From Elymus sibiricus (taxonomy: Eukaryota > Streptophyta > Magnoliopsida > Poales > Poaceae): a DNA stretch of 64,000 bases. Shown one piece after another: positions 45,590 through 57,199 of the stretch. A program made the position numbers and the translations under genes. Location: NCBI GenBank assembly GCA_039707655.1, contig CM077666.1, positions 287,421,166 to 287,485,165 on the forward strand, written 5' to 3'. How positions within the stretch are numbered: the first letter of the stretch is position 1; each line of letters begins with the position of its first letter. The notes under the pieces are model-generated. The model did no database searches, was not told where the DNA came from, and saw only the letters and a program-made list of their open reading frames with translations.

Positions 45590-46804
45590 GTGGATGACTA
45601 TTATAAAGTGATGGAGCTGTTGATGATACGTACGGGAACAACTGAGGACCCGGAGGCCACTATGTCTCGGTTCTTTCATGGGCTGAATGTTGAGGTGCAG
45701 GATCGTGTGGAGATGGTGGTCTACTACAACATCCAAGACCTTGTGCACCAAGCTGAGCGTGCAGAGCAACAACTCAAACGATGCCAAGTTTCAGCCATGA
45801 ACACATGGCGTCATTCCCCCACCAAGGCTGCTAGTTCTAGTGCTAAGCCGGCACCTTCTACACGCTCCAACAACTTTTCTCAGGGTGAGGCACCAAAATC
45901 AGGAGTGTCCAAAGCTGTGTCTACTCAGTCCACCGCTGGTATAGAGTGCTTTACTTGTGGAGGCCGAGGACACATGAAGCATAATTGCCCTAATACAAAA
46001 AGGGTGATGCTCACACAAGATGGATATGTGTCTGCTAGTGATGATGACAAGGTTGCTGATCCATCGAGTGAGGAGTCTGAGGAACTTGAACATGTGGATG
46101 TGTATCCAGAGAACGCTGCTCCTAATTGCACTAACTTGATGGTGCACCGTGTACCTGTGGATCGCATAGAAGGACAAGGGCAGCGCTGGAATATTTTTCA
46201 GACCCAATGCACAGTCCAAGACACTACCTGCAAGCTGATTATTGATGGTGGCAGCTACACTAACATTATCAGTAAGAGTTTGGTGGATTCTCTCCCGTTG
46301 CCTACATGGAAACACCCACAGCCACATTGTGTTCAGTGGTTGTATAATTCTGGGAAGCTGAAGGTAACACATAAGGTGTGCCTAAAAATTTCTGTAGGTA
46401 CTTATGAGGACATGGTGGTCTGTGATATTTTGCCTATGGATGTATGTCATGTGCTGCTAGGCCGACCGTGGCAATTTGATAGGCGTTCCACTCATGAAGG
46501 CAGATCCAATGTTTATTCCTTGTGGCATAAGGAGAAGCGTCATGTGCTGCAGCCTATGCTTGACGAGGATCTCAAAGTGGATGCGTTTACTGTGAAGACA
46601 AAGGTCCAACACATTAAGGCGAAAACGAGGACGGTTTCCCCTCAAGTTGGGGGGGATGATGAGGGGAGGATATCTATTACTCCTGTTATTTCACCACCTC
46701 CTAATATTCTGAAGTTTGGATCCTTTTGCTTTGCAATTCCTCCTACGGATGAGGTGAAGCCCAATTTTAGAACACCACCAATGTGTTTCGGCAAGGCCAA
46801 ATAG
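45590..46804 (+). pseudogene. CRM-like gag C-terminus and aspartic protease
   Basis: Continues gag (DDYYKVMELLMIRTG; the first codon is GTG, so it is not a true start). It has a CCHC zinc knuckle CFTCGGRGHMKHNC, an acidic linker and the protease with D in LIIDGGSYTNIIS, then MDVCHVLLGRPWQFDR. The frame runs into the 3' LTR and stops at 46804. No pol follows; the PPT is at 46641-46656. Confidence 0.87.
46641..46656 (+). other. PPT of the CRM-like element
   Basis: AAGTTGGGGGGGA directly before the 3' LTR; it also codes for the end of the ORF. Confidence 0.75.
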
Positions 46805-47185
46805 GAGTGGCTCAAAATAATTAGTTACCCGTTTCTATCCAGGCCATGTCATGGGCCATAGAGTTTTATTTTTTTAGTTGTGTTATTTTAATTCGGTTTG
46901 GGCCTGTCCAATCCGAATAGTTTTAGTTTTAGGGTTTACCTATATAAGCCAGCCGCCGGCCATTGTAATAAGGGGGTTTTGAATTTTCGAGTTAAGAATA
47001 GACAGGAAAAAGGTCCCATGTCGGGGACACCAATATCGTTGTTTTGCTTGCTGGTTCACAAGAATCTGTTCTGTTGTTTGTGGAGTAGATCTAATCTGCT
47101 CAACAATCAAAATTATCTGCTGGTTCTATCATTCGTCATGAAAGATTGGGCCAAAAACCTTAGGATCTCTACTTGATCCTTATCA
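46657..47185 (+). repeat. 3' LTR of the CRM-like element (529 bp)
   Basis: Collinear with 44209-44742, with scattered substitutions. Confidence 0.88.
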
Positions 47186-48495
47186 ATGCCAGTCCTGATG
47201 TGGCAGAGCGAGGATCTCGGCCCAACGAAGTGACAACACGACACGGTTGTCGTGGCGAGGTGAACCACCCGATAGCCGACATATCGAAGCAGGTCGGTGG
47301 GGTGACGATGGAGCCCCGGAGCAGGTCGATGAAGCGATGGCGAAGCCCCCGGGCCAGCCGATGTGGCAGAGCAGGTCGATGAGATGACATTGGAGCCCCC
47401 ACGCAGCAGATGTGACAGAGTATGTTAGTGTGGTGGACGTCGGCTTCATGAAGCGACGGCGCGGCGATGCCGACACAGATCGGAATTCATGACGCGGTCG
47501 ATGTCGGCTTGATGAAGTGACGGCATGGCGATGTCGACGTGCCCGACCTGCGCAATCTGTGGGGCGACGATGTGGTCTTGGCAATGTCGAGCTCCTGGTC
47601 GGCAATGCTAGCGCAGGTCAGCATCCGCGGAGCAAACAAGGCCGGGCCAGTGTGACACCAGCGCGACGATGAAGAGCACCTCGAAAAAGGCTCAAAATTT
47701 GTAGGCATGTGTTTTAGAAAAAGGCCGTTACCCTACAAAAAAATTCCTAAAAAAAGGAGGTCTTATAGCCCGTTCATGAAATAGATGAACTCTGGTTGGA
47801 TTTGTTGTCGCGCAGAAAATAGATTCAAAAATTGATGCACTCGTCGGGCTCCACCCGGAGTTCGAACCGTTGGATCGACCTCCAATTTTTAGAAGTTGCA
47901 GCCACAATTTTTTTGCACAATCTGAACGGTTGCATCTTCCAAAGCATGTTGGAGCTGGGGTCTGGACTCCCTTTCCCGAACTCGTGCGGACTTCCATCCA
48001 GATCTGACATGGTTTTGGTATATCGGCAACTGCCGGAGATTCCACCGTCGGAATGCGATGAAATTTTATAGAGTTGTTGTCGACTCAATTCCACACAGTC
48101 CCACCAAAGGAATTATTGAAACGATGTTTGAGGAGGCATGGACGACAAAAACGAATCTGCTGTCCCCAAAATTCTACGTGATCACGCGAGGGAAAAGTTG
48201 ACGTTGAACCCCCGAGCTCCATGGACGAATTTTTCCATGATCTCAGTTGAGATTGAAGTTGGTGTTGCTAAAGACGCACATAGATCTCTAACAGATCCAA
48301 CATGGGTCCTAGTCCTCGACCTGGCCGAGGTGACCAGTCGAGTTGGCGATGAGCAAGATCACGTCGAGGACGAACATCTGACCGGGCACAAAGATTGCGC
48401 CAGCCTAGATTTCCTCATTGATCTTGATCCCCAACGTATCACCACGACTATGTAGTGGGACCTGCATGGGTCACCAATGATGGAGTTGATTCTAG
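47186..48495. other. Unassigned sequence, probably interior of a Tat-like element (Tat-3)
   Basis: Contains a loose repeat of GTCGATGAAGCGATGGCG-type words (47,300-47,560) and no ORF I trust; the 105-aa plus frame at 48138-48455 has no recognisable features. Its place next to a Tat-like LTR (48650-50632) suggests the interior of that element. Confidence 0.4.
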
Positions 48496-48800
48496 CAGAT
48501 CTCAAGTAGGGGGCTCGAGCTAGTAGCCTAGATGCGATGGTAACAAGGACATGATGTTTTACCAGCTTCAGGCTCTCCAAAGAGATGAAACCATAAGTCC
48601 TGCTTGTGTTGTATTGATTTAGATGTAGTACAAAGTACATGTATTCCGGTAGATCTTGGGTAGGGGGTCCTGAGCTAGTAGCCTAGATGCGCTGGTAACA
48701 AGGACACGATGTTTTACCCAGGTCCAGGCTCTCCGAAGAGATAAAACCCTACACCCTGCTTGTGTTGAATTGATTTAGATGGAGTACAAGGTACAAGTTG
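48496..48800. repeat. Tandem duplication of a Tat-like LTR end
   Basis: GCTAGTAGCCTAGATGCG...ACAAGGACA...ATGTTTTACC occurs twice, about 155 bp apart (units from about 48,496 and 48,650). Confidence 0.75.
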
Positions 48801-49218
48801 ATCTACCACGAGATTGTTGTGTCTAGATATAATGATCTAAGTTGTGTTGAGATGTCTAATGATGTTGTATCGACTAGCCCAGCCCCGGTTTATATAAGTT
48901 ACTGGAGGCCTACGATTACAAGAGTCCTAGTTGGATACGTGATACGTCCAATTTGCATCATGATTTCCTATGAATAATTATTATGTTTTTAATCATTATT
49001 TCACTTTATGGTACAATTCTTATGCCTTTTCTCTCTTATTTTGCAAGATTTACATGAAGAGGGAGAATGCCGACAGCTGGAATTCTGGACCTGAAATAGC
49101 CACATCAGAGATACCTATTCTACAGAGCTCCAATTGACCTAAAACTTCACGGAGATTTTTTTATTGAATATATAAAAAATACTAGAGAAAAGAAATACCA
49201 GAGGGGACCCACCAGTTG

Positions 49219-49271
49219 CCCACAAGGAAACAGGGCGCGACCCCCCTGGGCGCGCCCTGATGCCTTGTGGG
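49219..49271. promoter_or_regulatory. Promoter palindrome copy 5 (solo LTR)
   Basis: Arms 49219-49239 and 49251-49271: 19 of 21 pairs. It carries CACAAGG/CCTTGTG where copies 1-4 have CACGAGG with CCTCGTG or, in copy 4, GCTCGTG. Confidence 0.8.
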
Positions 49272-49294
49272 GCCCCTGGCTGGCGTCTGGCCCC

Positions 49295-49300
49295 CTCCTT
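49295..49300 (+). promoter_or_regulatory. LTR TATA box (solo LTR)
   Basis: CACTATATGAAG, 23 bp downstream of the palindrome. Confidence 0.65.
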
Positions 49301-50632
49301 CCACTATATGAAGCCATTTTCCCTAGAAAAAATAGAGAGAGGACTTTCGGGACGAAGCACCGGCGTCTCGAGGCGGAACCTGAGCAGGAGCACTTTTGCT
49401 CTCCGGCAGAGCGATTCCACCGAGGATACTTCCCTCCGGGAGGGGGAAATCAAAGCCATCGACATCACCAACGATCCTCTCATCGTGGGAGGACCAATCT
49501 TCATCAACATCTTCACCAGCACCATCTCATCTCAAACTCTAGTTCATCTCTTGTATTCAATCTTTGTCTCAAAACCTCAGATTGGTACCTGTGGGTTGCT
49601 AGTAGTGTTGATTACATCTTGTAGTTGATGCTAGTTGGTTTATTTGGTGGAAGATTATATGTTCAGATCCTTAATGCTATTCAATACCCCTTTGATCTTG
49701 AACATGAATATGATTTGTGAGTAGTTACTTTTGTTCTTGAGGACATGGGAGAAGTCTTGTCATAAGTAATCATGTGAATTTGGTATTCGTTCGATATTTT
49801 GATGCTATGTATGTTGTGCTTCCTTTAGTGGTGTCGTGTGAACATCGACTACATGACACTTCACCATCTTTTGGGCCTAAGGGAAGGCATTGGGGAGTAG
49901 TAATTAGATGATGGGTTGCTAGAGTGACAGAAGCTTAAACCCTAGTTTATGCGCTATTCCGTAAGGGGCTGATTTGGATCCATATGTTTCATGCTATGGT
50001 TAGAGTTATCTTAATTCTTCTTTCGTAGTTGCGGATGCTTGTGAGAGGGGGTAATCATAAGTGGGAGGCTTGTTCAAGTGAGAACAGCACCCAAGCACCG
50101 GTCCACCCACATATCAAATTATGAAAGTAGCGAACGCGAATCAAACAAACATGATGAAAGTGACTAGATGAAGTTCCCATGTGTCCTCAAGAATGCTTTT
50201 CTTATTATATGAGTTCGTTCCGGCTTGTCCTTTGCTACAAAAAGGATTGGGCCACCTTGCTGGACTTTTGTTACCGTTACTACTTGTTAGTTGTTACGAA
50301 TTATCTTGCTATCAAAACTATCTGTTACCGCTACTTTCAGTACTTGCAGAGAATACCTTGCTGAAAACCGCTTGTCATTTCCTTCTGCTCCTCGTTGGGT
50401 TTGACACTCTTACTTATTGAAAGGACTACGAGTGATCCCCTATACTTGTGGGTCATCAATACACTAGTGGAAAGGAGTCCTTGGCTTGAACGGCAAGGCT
50501 TCTGGAATCTTCCTTGTATGCGTCATGGACCGCCCAAAGTGGCTCCGCATGGAACCGACCTAGGGGTCTGCGGCCCGACCCACCAGGCTGGGAGTCAATA
50601 TGGTGAGAGGCCCCCTAGCTGGGACACCATCA

Positions 50633-51977
50633 CAAAGTTTAAAGAATTGATAGCAATGTAACATGAATCATACAAAAATTGTAGATACGTTTGATACGTG
50701 TCAGCAACCCCAAGCTTAATTCATGCTCGTCCTCGAGCATGAAAATGATAACAAAGATATTTTTTGGGGATGAATGCTACCAATCATGATCTTGATTAAC
50801 TCATGTAACACTTATGTTTAGCTTAAAGCAATAAAAGAGATGTTTGGCAAATGTTTATATTAACAATTTCCAACTGTCTCAGTGCATACAAAGAAGTTCC
50901 CACATATTACTTGATAATCAAATGCATCAAGTCAAAATCAAAAATGCCAAAGGTTTGAAAAGAATGACAATATTTATTGGGAACACAATGATAATCATCT
51001 ATGCAAAGTATATATATACATGGGAATCACTCCTAGGCTAACCCAAGATACAAGACCGAATACAATCACTTGTTGCATGTTTTCTCTATTTCACAATCTT
51101 CACAATTCAAAATTTGAGCGCAGGTATGAGTCTGCACCCTAATTAGTGGTAATGAGAACAAATGTGTGTGTGGTGGTGGGGGTGTTAAAGAAGCCAAAAA
51201 CAAGAAAGTCTGGCAACAACGTAGTTGGCCATTATGACAAGAGGAAGACCTTATGATCGATACTGTGCAAGGAGTAGGGATTGCCATGCAACTAGGGTGC
51301 ACATAGAGCTATATAAGAATGGAGCTCTCCTATGGACTAATGGGGTGCATACAACTTGCTTGCTCACGAAGACCTAGAGCTCATTTGAGGTGGCTCTCCA
51401 TTGTAATATACAAGACAAGTTCTATAATGTAAAGTCCCCACTAGTGTAGAAACATAATTTTCATGGAACTTACAAAACTCAAAAAATTCCCAAACAATTA
51501 GGATAAATATTAGACATACGTAGCTCTGTTCAGTAAAAATTTCAAGTTAAAATCATGTTCAAATGGATTATGCCATTTTTGGAAGTACAACAAACATCAG
51601 AAAATAGAACAACTACCACAAAGTTTAAACATTCAAACTAATTGCATAACTTGGCACCTTGTTGAAAGAGAAGAAGAAAAAATAACTTTGCTATAGTAAG
51701 GTAGAAAGTTCTACATTATTCAAACCAAACAAAATCTAAATGTGGGTTGCTTCCCAGAAGTGCTTTCTTTTAGGCCTTTGAGCCATGCATGATAGTTTTT
51801 TGAAGGATATTCAAGTTTTACCTTTTCCACTTCACATGGAGCTATTAAATCCCAAAATGATTTCATAACCATTTTTTATTTATTTTTCTTGGAGAGTGTT
51901 CTAAGTATTTACTCATTGGGAATTGAAAATTTTCATTCGTTCATATCAATGATTGCCCTAATAATTCTCAGTGATGG
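50633..51977 (-). mobile_element. Athila-3 fragment (LTR start, PPT, non-coding 3' region, protease end)
   Basis: 50633-50703 is an LTR start (minus strand TGACACGTATC) cut by Tat-3. The PPT AAGCTTGGGGTTGC is at 50704-50717. Then non-coding sequence follows. At 51,920-51,977 the minus strand resembles the end of an Athila protease (around RAIIDMNE). Tat-2 interrupts it at 51977. Confidence 0.65.
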
Positions 51978-52141
51978 TGTCATACACCGGGGGTGGTTCA
52001 CCAAGGGGAGCCCGGTAGAAGGCCTGCCAGAGGGCCCACAAGGCCCAGTGACGGAGGGAGCCCGAAGAAGAGGATAAGCGTCTGGCGACCAACATGACCT
52101 CCAAGCTGGTGGCGGCGGCTACCCTAGATCACATCTCTCTC

Positions 52142-52176
<35 letters not shown>

Positions 52177-52432
52177 CCCTAGCCTCCATCGTGTATATAA
52201 GGGGAGGCTCGGGGGCTCTCATTCCCATCTATTCTCAGATAGACCAACTCTCGGTAGAAATCTCATCTACACCATTGTAACCCCCCGCACGTGGTATCCC
52301 TCCACCATGAATAACAAACACGAGCAAGATGTAGGGTATTACTCTTCGGAGGCCGGAACTTGGGTAAATTCCCTGTGCGACCTCCGCTCTGAGACTTCCA
52401 ACTACGCCAGGACCCTACCGAGGGATCTGACA
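51978..52432 (+). repeat. 5' LTR of Tat-2 (455 bp)
   Basis: Ends TGTCA...TGACA. TATA box GTATATAAGGGG at 52193-52204. A (TG)n microsatellite lies at 52146-52172, just upstream of it. Confidence 0.65.
52146..52172. repeat. (TG)n microsatellite, 27 bp
   Basis: Uninterrupted TG repeat about 20 bp before the Tat-2 TATA region. Confidence 0.95.
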
Positions 52433-52636
52433 GTTTTGTGCATCGTCTGTTGGTGCACCAGGCACGGGCCACGTCAGCTGGAGACCGATCTCAGATCGGA
52501 TCTTCCCCAACCTCCGACGGGGTACCGCTGGGGCAGAGCCTCACCTTTGGCTCCCTCGCCTTCGCCACCGACGGGGCAGGCCGGGTCAACATCAATCCAC
52601 CGGCCCACCCTGTTCGCACGATCCATGTCCGCATCG

Positions 52637-52641
52637 TGGCC
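52637..52641. other. Target site duplication TGGCC, left copy
   Basis: Repeated exactly at 59511-59515. Confidence 0.92.
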
Positions 52642-54187
52642 TGATACATCTCCAACGTATCTATAATTTTTGATTGTTCCATTCTATTATAGTATCAATC
52701 TTGGATGTTTTATATGCAATTATATATCATTTTTTGGGACTAACCTATTAACCTAGTGCCCAGTGCCAGTTGCTGTTTTCTGTCTATTTTTGGTTTTTCA
52801 GGAAATCAGTACCAAATGAAGTCCAAATGCCACGAAACTTTTTGACGATTTTTTTCTGGACAAAAGAGACCCTGGAAGCTTCGGGAGGAAGCCAGAAGCC
52901 TCACGAGGAGGCCACAAGGCAACAGGGCGCGCCCTGATGCCTTGTGGGCCCCTCGTGGCTCCTTTTGACCTAATTCCACTTCTATAAATTCTCAAATATT
53001 GGGAAACCAATAGAGAGCCAGACGAGAAAACCCTACCGCCGCCACAAGATTCTGTTCTTTCACGATGCCATCTGGATGCCTTTTCCGGCACTATGCCGGA
53101 GGGGGAATCGATCATGGAGGGCTTTTACATCAACCTTGCTGCCCCTCCGATGATGTGTGAGTAGTTTACCACCGACCTACGGGTCCATAGTTAGTAGCTA
53201 GATGGCTTCTTCTCTCTCTTTGATCTTCAATACAAAGTTCTCCTCGATGTTCTTGGAGTTCTATCCGATGTAATCTTCTTTTGTGGTGTGTTTGTTGGGA
53301 TCCGATGAATTGTGGGTTTATGATCAGATTATTCATGAGAAATATTTGAGTCTTCTCTGAAGTCTTTTATGCATGATTGTTATAGCTTTGTATTTCTCTC
53401 CGATCTATCCGTTTGGTTTGGCCAACAAGATTGATATATCTTGCAATGGGAGAGGTGCTTTGTGATGGGTTCAATCTTGCAGTGTTCTATATCCCAGTGA
53501 CAGAAAGGGACAAGACACGTATTTGTATTGTTGCCATTAAGGACAAAAAGATGGGGTTTATTCATATTGCTTGAGTTTACTTTGTCTACATCATGTCATC
53601 TTGCTTATGGCGTTACTCTGTTTTATACTTAATACTGTAGATGCATGCTGGATAGCGGTCGATGAGTGGAGTAATAGTAGTAGATGCAGGCAGGAGTCGG
53701 TCTACTTGTCTCGGACGTGATGCCTATTTACATGATCATTGCCTTGAATATCGTCATAACTATGCGCTTTTCTATCAATTGCCCAACAGTAATTTGTCTA
53801 CCCACTGTATGTTATGCGCTCGAGAGAGAAGCCTCTAGGGAAAACTATGGCCCCCGGGTCATTTATCATTATTATATAAACAAAAATCCTAAAAATACTT
53901 TGCTGCAATTTATTTACTTTTATTTTATTTTGCAATTTACTTTATCAATTTATCTATCACTACGAGATTTAATCCTTGCAATTAACCGCCGAGGGGATTG
54001 ACAACCCCCTTGTTCGCGTTGGGTGCAAGTATTGGCTTTTGTGTGTGCAGGTGCTGCTAAAGAGGTTTTGCTTGGTTTTTCTACTGGATTGATAACCTTG
54101 GTTCTTAACTGAGGGAAATACTTATCTCTACTATATTGCATCATCCTCTCCTCTTCGAGGAAATCCCAACACAGCTCACAAGTTGCA
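52642..54187 (+). repeat. 5' LTR of the non-autonomous Athila relative
   Basis: Starts TGATACATC and ends AAGTTGCA. It contains a palindrome (52912-52947) and TATA box (52983-52989). Confidence 0.92.
52912..52947. promoter_or_regulatory. Promoter palindrome copy 6
   Basis: Arms 52912-52929 and 52930-52947: 17 of 18 pairs, no loop. A weaker stem extends outward to about 52897-52962. TATA at 52983-52989 (CTATAAATT). Confidence 0.8.
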
Positions 54188-54198
54188 GGAAGAATTTC

Positions 54199-54217
54199 TG
54201 GCGCCGTTGCCGGGGAG
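54199..54217 (+). other. PBS of the non-autonomous Athila relative
   Basis: TGGCGCCGTTGCCGGGGAG, 11 nt after the LTR. Confidence 0.88.
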
Positions 54218-54407
54218 ACATCATCAAAACTTATCAAGTACCTTTGCACAAACTATCCCTTACTTGCATTTATTTTATTTGCCTTTTTATTTGCATTTTC
54301 CTCTCATTTTCATCTCCCCCACTTCTAAAACAATATTACAAAAACACAAAATATTTTTTGTTTGCCTGTTTGCTTGTTTGTTAGTTTGCTTGCTTGAAAC
54401 TGCTACC

Positions 54408-55109
54408 ATGTCTGAGTTTGTTATCAAAAGAGGTGTGGATGGTAAAATCCCTAAGATAGAAATTCCCTCAAATTTGGATACTAAATTTTTTGTGACGGGA
54501 AGTGGGAATATCATAGGAAAAAGTGTTATCCAAGAATTCTTTACTTGTACGGGAACTTTGGTTTGCAATGACATTCCCATTCTTAAAAGAACCAATAGTT
54601 ACGCCGAAGCTATCTCTGCACTTGTTCTTAAACTTGAAAGAAGATTTATATGTACTCATCCCACTTTGCAAAGATTGTTCTATGAGTTACCGGTTATAAA
54701 AAACCCTAAGGCTAAAAAGATAGCTACTCTTATCCTTATGAATGAATTTGATTACATAGTTCGAGAAGCTAGAGAGATCTTTGATTTTTATAATATGAGC
54801 CATGAAAACCCTGTGGTAAATGAAATTTTATATGATGAAGATTATATGATGAGGTATGTATTTGGTGATGATCATGCCTATGATGAAAATACTAAAAAGG
54901 AAGTCCGCCCTTTACATATTATCCAACAAGTTTTCAATGGTATTAATCAAAAATATTCTTGGATCCTAAAAGGGAATCAACAAGGGTTTGATGAAAGTTA
55001 CCTCAATAATGATGAAATATTGATTGATGATGTGTTTCCCATTGTTTTTGAAAAGCCTCTTGTTGAGCACACACTCCAAGATCCAAAAACGAAGGATGAT
55101 AATACTTGA
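54408..55109 (+). CDS. Unknown 233-aa protein of the non-autonomous Athila relative
   Basis: An intact ORF starting CTACCATGT, 190 bp after the PBS. I chose this ATG because the leader and ATGTCT align with the gag start of Athila-2 (42386). The protein begins MSEFVIKRGVDGKIPKIEIP, is mixed and probably globular, and has an acidic segment (ILYDEDYMMRYVFGDDHAYDE). It ends KTKDDNT, the same last residues as the Athila-2 protease ORF. There is no zinc knuckle, no D-T/S-G protease motif, and no RT or integrase motif. It is unlike the Athila gags here, and I recognise no family. It may be a replacement cargo between gag leader and protease tail. The absence of any stop or frameshift is striking beside its decayed neighbours. 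Confidence 0.75.
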   Translation: MSEFVIKRGVDGKIPKIEIPSNLDTKFFVTGSGNIIGKSVIQEFFTCTGTLVCNDIPILKRTNSYAEAISALVLKLERRFICTHPTLQRLFYELPVIKNPKAKKIATLILMNEFDYIVREAREIFDFYNMSHENPVVNEILYDEDYMMRYVFGDDHAYDENTKKEVRPLHIIQQVFNGINQKYSWILKGNQQGFDESYLNNDEILIDDVFPIVFEKPLVEHTLQDPKTKDDNT

Positions 55110-55760
55110 AATTATGCATTATGCCTAGCTAGGGGCATAAAACAATAGCGCTTGTTGGGAGGCAACCCAATATTTATTTTTGAACCTTTTTATTTTCTTG
55201 CGTAACACAATTTTAGCCTCTGTTATGATTGTTTTTTTATCTTTTAGTTAGTGTTTGTGCCAAGTAATGCCTTTCGGATGATTTGGATGATAGTATAATT
55301 GATGCTGTTTGGAAAACAGAAAGTTTTGCGTCTAGTATTTATTTTTTAGTTCTGTACTGGAGTATCAGAAAAATATGAAAATTTTACACAGTATTTGTAT
55401 ATGAATTATTTACGTTATACTAATTTTTAAGAATTTTTGGAGTTACATAAGTGTGGCTTTTAAATAGGTCTTTACAGACTGTTCTGTTTTAGACAGATTC
55501 TGTTTTTGTTGCATAGTTTCTTATTTTGATGAATCTATGGATTGTATCGGGGGGGGGGGGGGGTATAAGCCATGGAGAAGTTGGAGTACAGTAGAATTAT
55601 GCCAGTATTAAATATGAATCAATTTATAACAGTACCTAAAGTTTAAGATTTATTTGTTATACTAACGGATCTCACGAGGTTTCTGTTGAGTTTTGTGTGC
55701 TGAAGTTTTCAAGTTTTGGGTGAGACTACGATGGATAAAGGAATAAGGAGCGGCAAGATC

Positions 55761-55846
55761 CTAAGCTTGGGGATGCCCAAGGCACCCCAAGGTAATATTC
55801 ACGGAAGACCCAAGCGTCTAAGCTTGGTGATGCCCCGGATGGCATC
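55761..55846 (+). other. Two internal PPT-like hairpins
   Basis: TAAGCTTGGGGATGCC at 55763, with CTTGGGG (55766-55772) pairing CCCCAAG (55785-55791). TAAGCTTGGTGATGCC follows, with GATGCC (55829-55834) pairing GGCATC (55841-55846). Both mimic the true PPT at 57949-57964. Confidence 0.65.
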
Positions 55847-57120
55847 CCCTCTTTCGTCTACAATCTATCGGCAACTCACTTGGAGCTATATTTTTATTCA
55901 TCACATGATATGTGTTTTGCTTGGAGCGTCTTGTGCTATAGTTTTATTTTCTTTGTTTGCTTTTTAGTTTGCCACAATCATCTTTACTGAACACACCTTT
56001 TTGAGAGGGACACACATTATTCGTGATTTGTTAGAATACTCTATGTGCTTCACTTATATCTTTTGAGCTAGGCAGTTGCTCTAGTGCTTCACTTATATCT
56101 TTTAGAGCACGGCGGTGGTTATATTTTAAAGAAATAGTTGCACTCTCATGCTTCACTTATATCTTTTTGAGAGTCTAATATTTAGTAATGGCAATTCGCA
56201 CATGTTAAAAGAATGGTCCTGATATGATAAGGTATCCAAGGGGGATATAATAAAAACCTTCATGTAGATCACTAAGTATGAAGTGCATGGTTAATTTTAT
56301 TAATGTCGTAATATGAAAGGATATAGGTTCATGATCATTGGTTAGTAGAAATATCGGTATTAAAGTTTTTTATGACATATTCACCTAAATATTAGTTGCG
56401 GCATGGAGAGGAAGTTGGAGCATTTATAGGTCTGAAACGAAATCCTTGAGTGCTGTTATAATCGGGGTCGGGCGATGGTTAACTCCTACCAACCCTCCTC
56501 CTAGGGGCATGCGGTGAGTGCTTTGCTTCGAGGGCTAAGTAGACTTTTGCAATAAGTATGTGAGTTCTTTATGACTAATGTGAGTCCATGGATTATACGC
56601 ACTCCTATCTTTCCGTAATTTGCTAGCCTCTTCGGTACCGTGCCTTGCCCTTTCTCACCTCGAGAGTTGGTGCAAACTTTGCCGGTGCATCCAAACCCCG
56701 TGATATGATACGCTCTTTCACACATAAACCCCTTTTACCTTCTTCAAAACAGCCACCATACCTACCTATTATGGCAATTCCATAGCCATTCCGAGATATA
56801 TTGCCATGCAACTTCCACCGTTCCGTTTATATGACACACATCATCATTGTCATATTGCTTTGCATGATCATATAGCTGACATAGTATTTGTGGCAAAGCC
56901 ACCGTTCATCATTTTTCATACATGTTACGCTAGATCATTGCACATCCTGGTACACTGCCAGAGGCATTCATATAGAGTCATATTTGTTCTAGTATCTAGT
57001 TGTAATTTCGAGTTGTAAGTAAATAAAAGTGTGATGATCATCATTATTAGAGCATTGTCCCAGTGAGGAAAGGATGATGGAGGCTATGATTCCCCCACAA
57101 GTCGGGATGAGGCTCCGGAC

Positions 57121-57199
57121 GAAAAATAAAATAAAATAAAATAAAGAAAAAAAGAAAAAAAAAGAAAAAAGAAAAAATGAATGAGAGAAAAAGAGAGAA
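57121..57199 (+). repeat. Purine-rich low-complexity tract (AAAAT/AAAG type)
   Basis: Almost pure A/G with regular AAAAT at its start. Confidence 0.9.

Larger units (their letters stand above)
44209..47185 (+). mobile_element. Small CRM-like gypsy element lacking pol (gag-protease only)
   Basis: LTRs 44209-44742 and 46657-47185, internal part only 1.9 kb. PBS TGGTATCAGAGC. Flanks AGGCC (44204-44208) and ATGCC (47186-47190) look like a target duplication with one change. It encodes gag, a zinc knuckle and a protease whose sequence resembles CRM-type chromoviruses, but no RT, RNase H or integrase, so it depends on other elements. Confidence 0.85.
48940..50458 (+). mobile_element. Solo LTR of the Athila-1 family (1,519 bp)
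   Basis: Starts TGATACGTCC and ends GGGTCATCA, like the Athila-1 LTRs in reverse orientation. No PBS or PPT is attached. Flanks are ATACG (48935-48939) and ATACA (50459-50463), a target duplication with one transition. It most likely formed by LTR-LTR recombination. Confidence 0.87.
48650..50632 (-). repeat. Tat-like LTR (Tat-3), interrupted by a solo LTR
   Basis: Order of motifs (ACCCAGGTCCAGGCTC, AAAACCCTACACCCTGCTT, a minus-strand TATA near 48,889) resembles the Tat-1 LTR. The sequence resumes after the solo LTR at 50459 and ends GGGACACCATCA at 50632. Confidence 0.55.

Noticed and set aside
48138..48455. 105-codon plus-strand ORF
   Set aside because: No motif, no promoter, and it lies in decayed element sequence.
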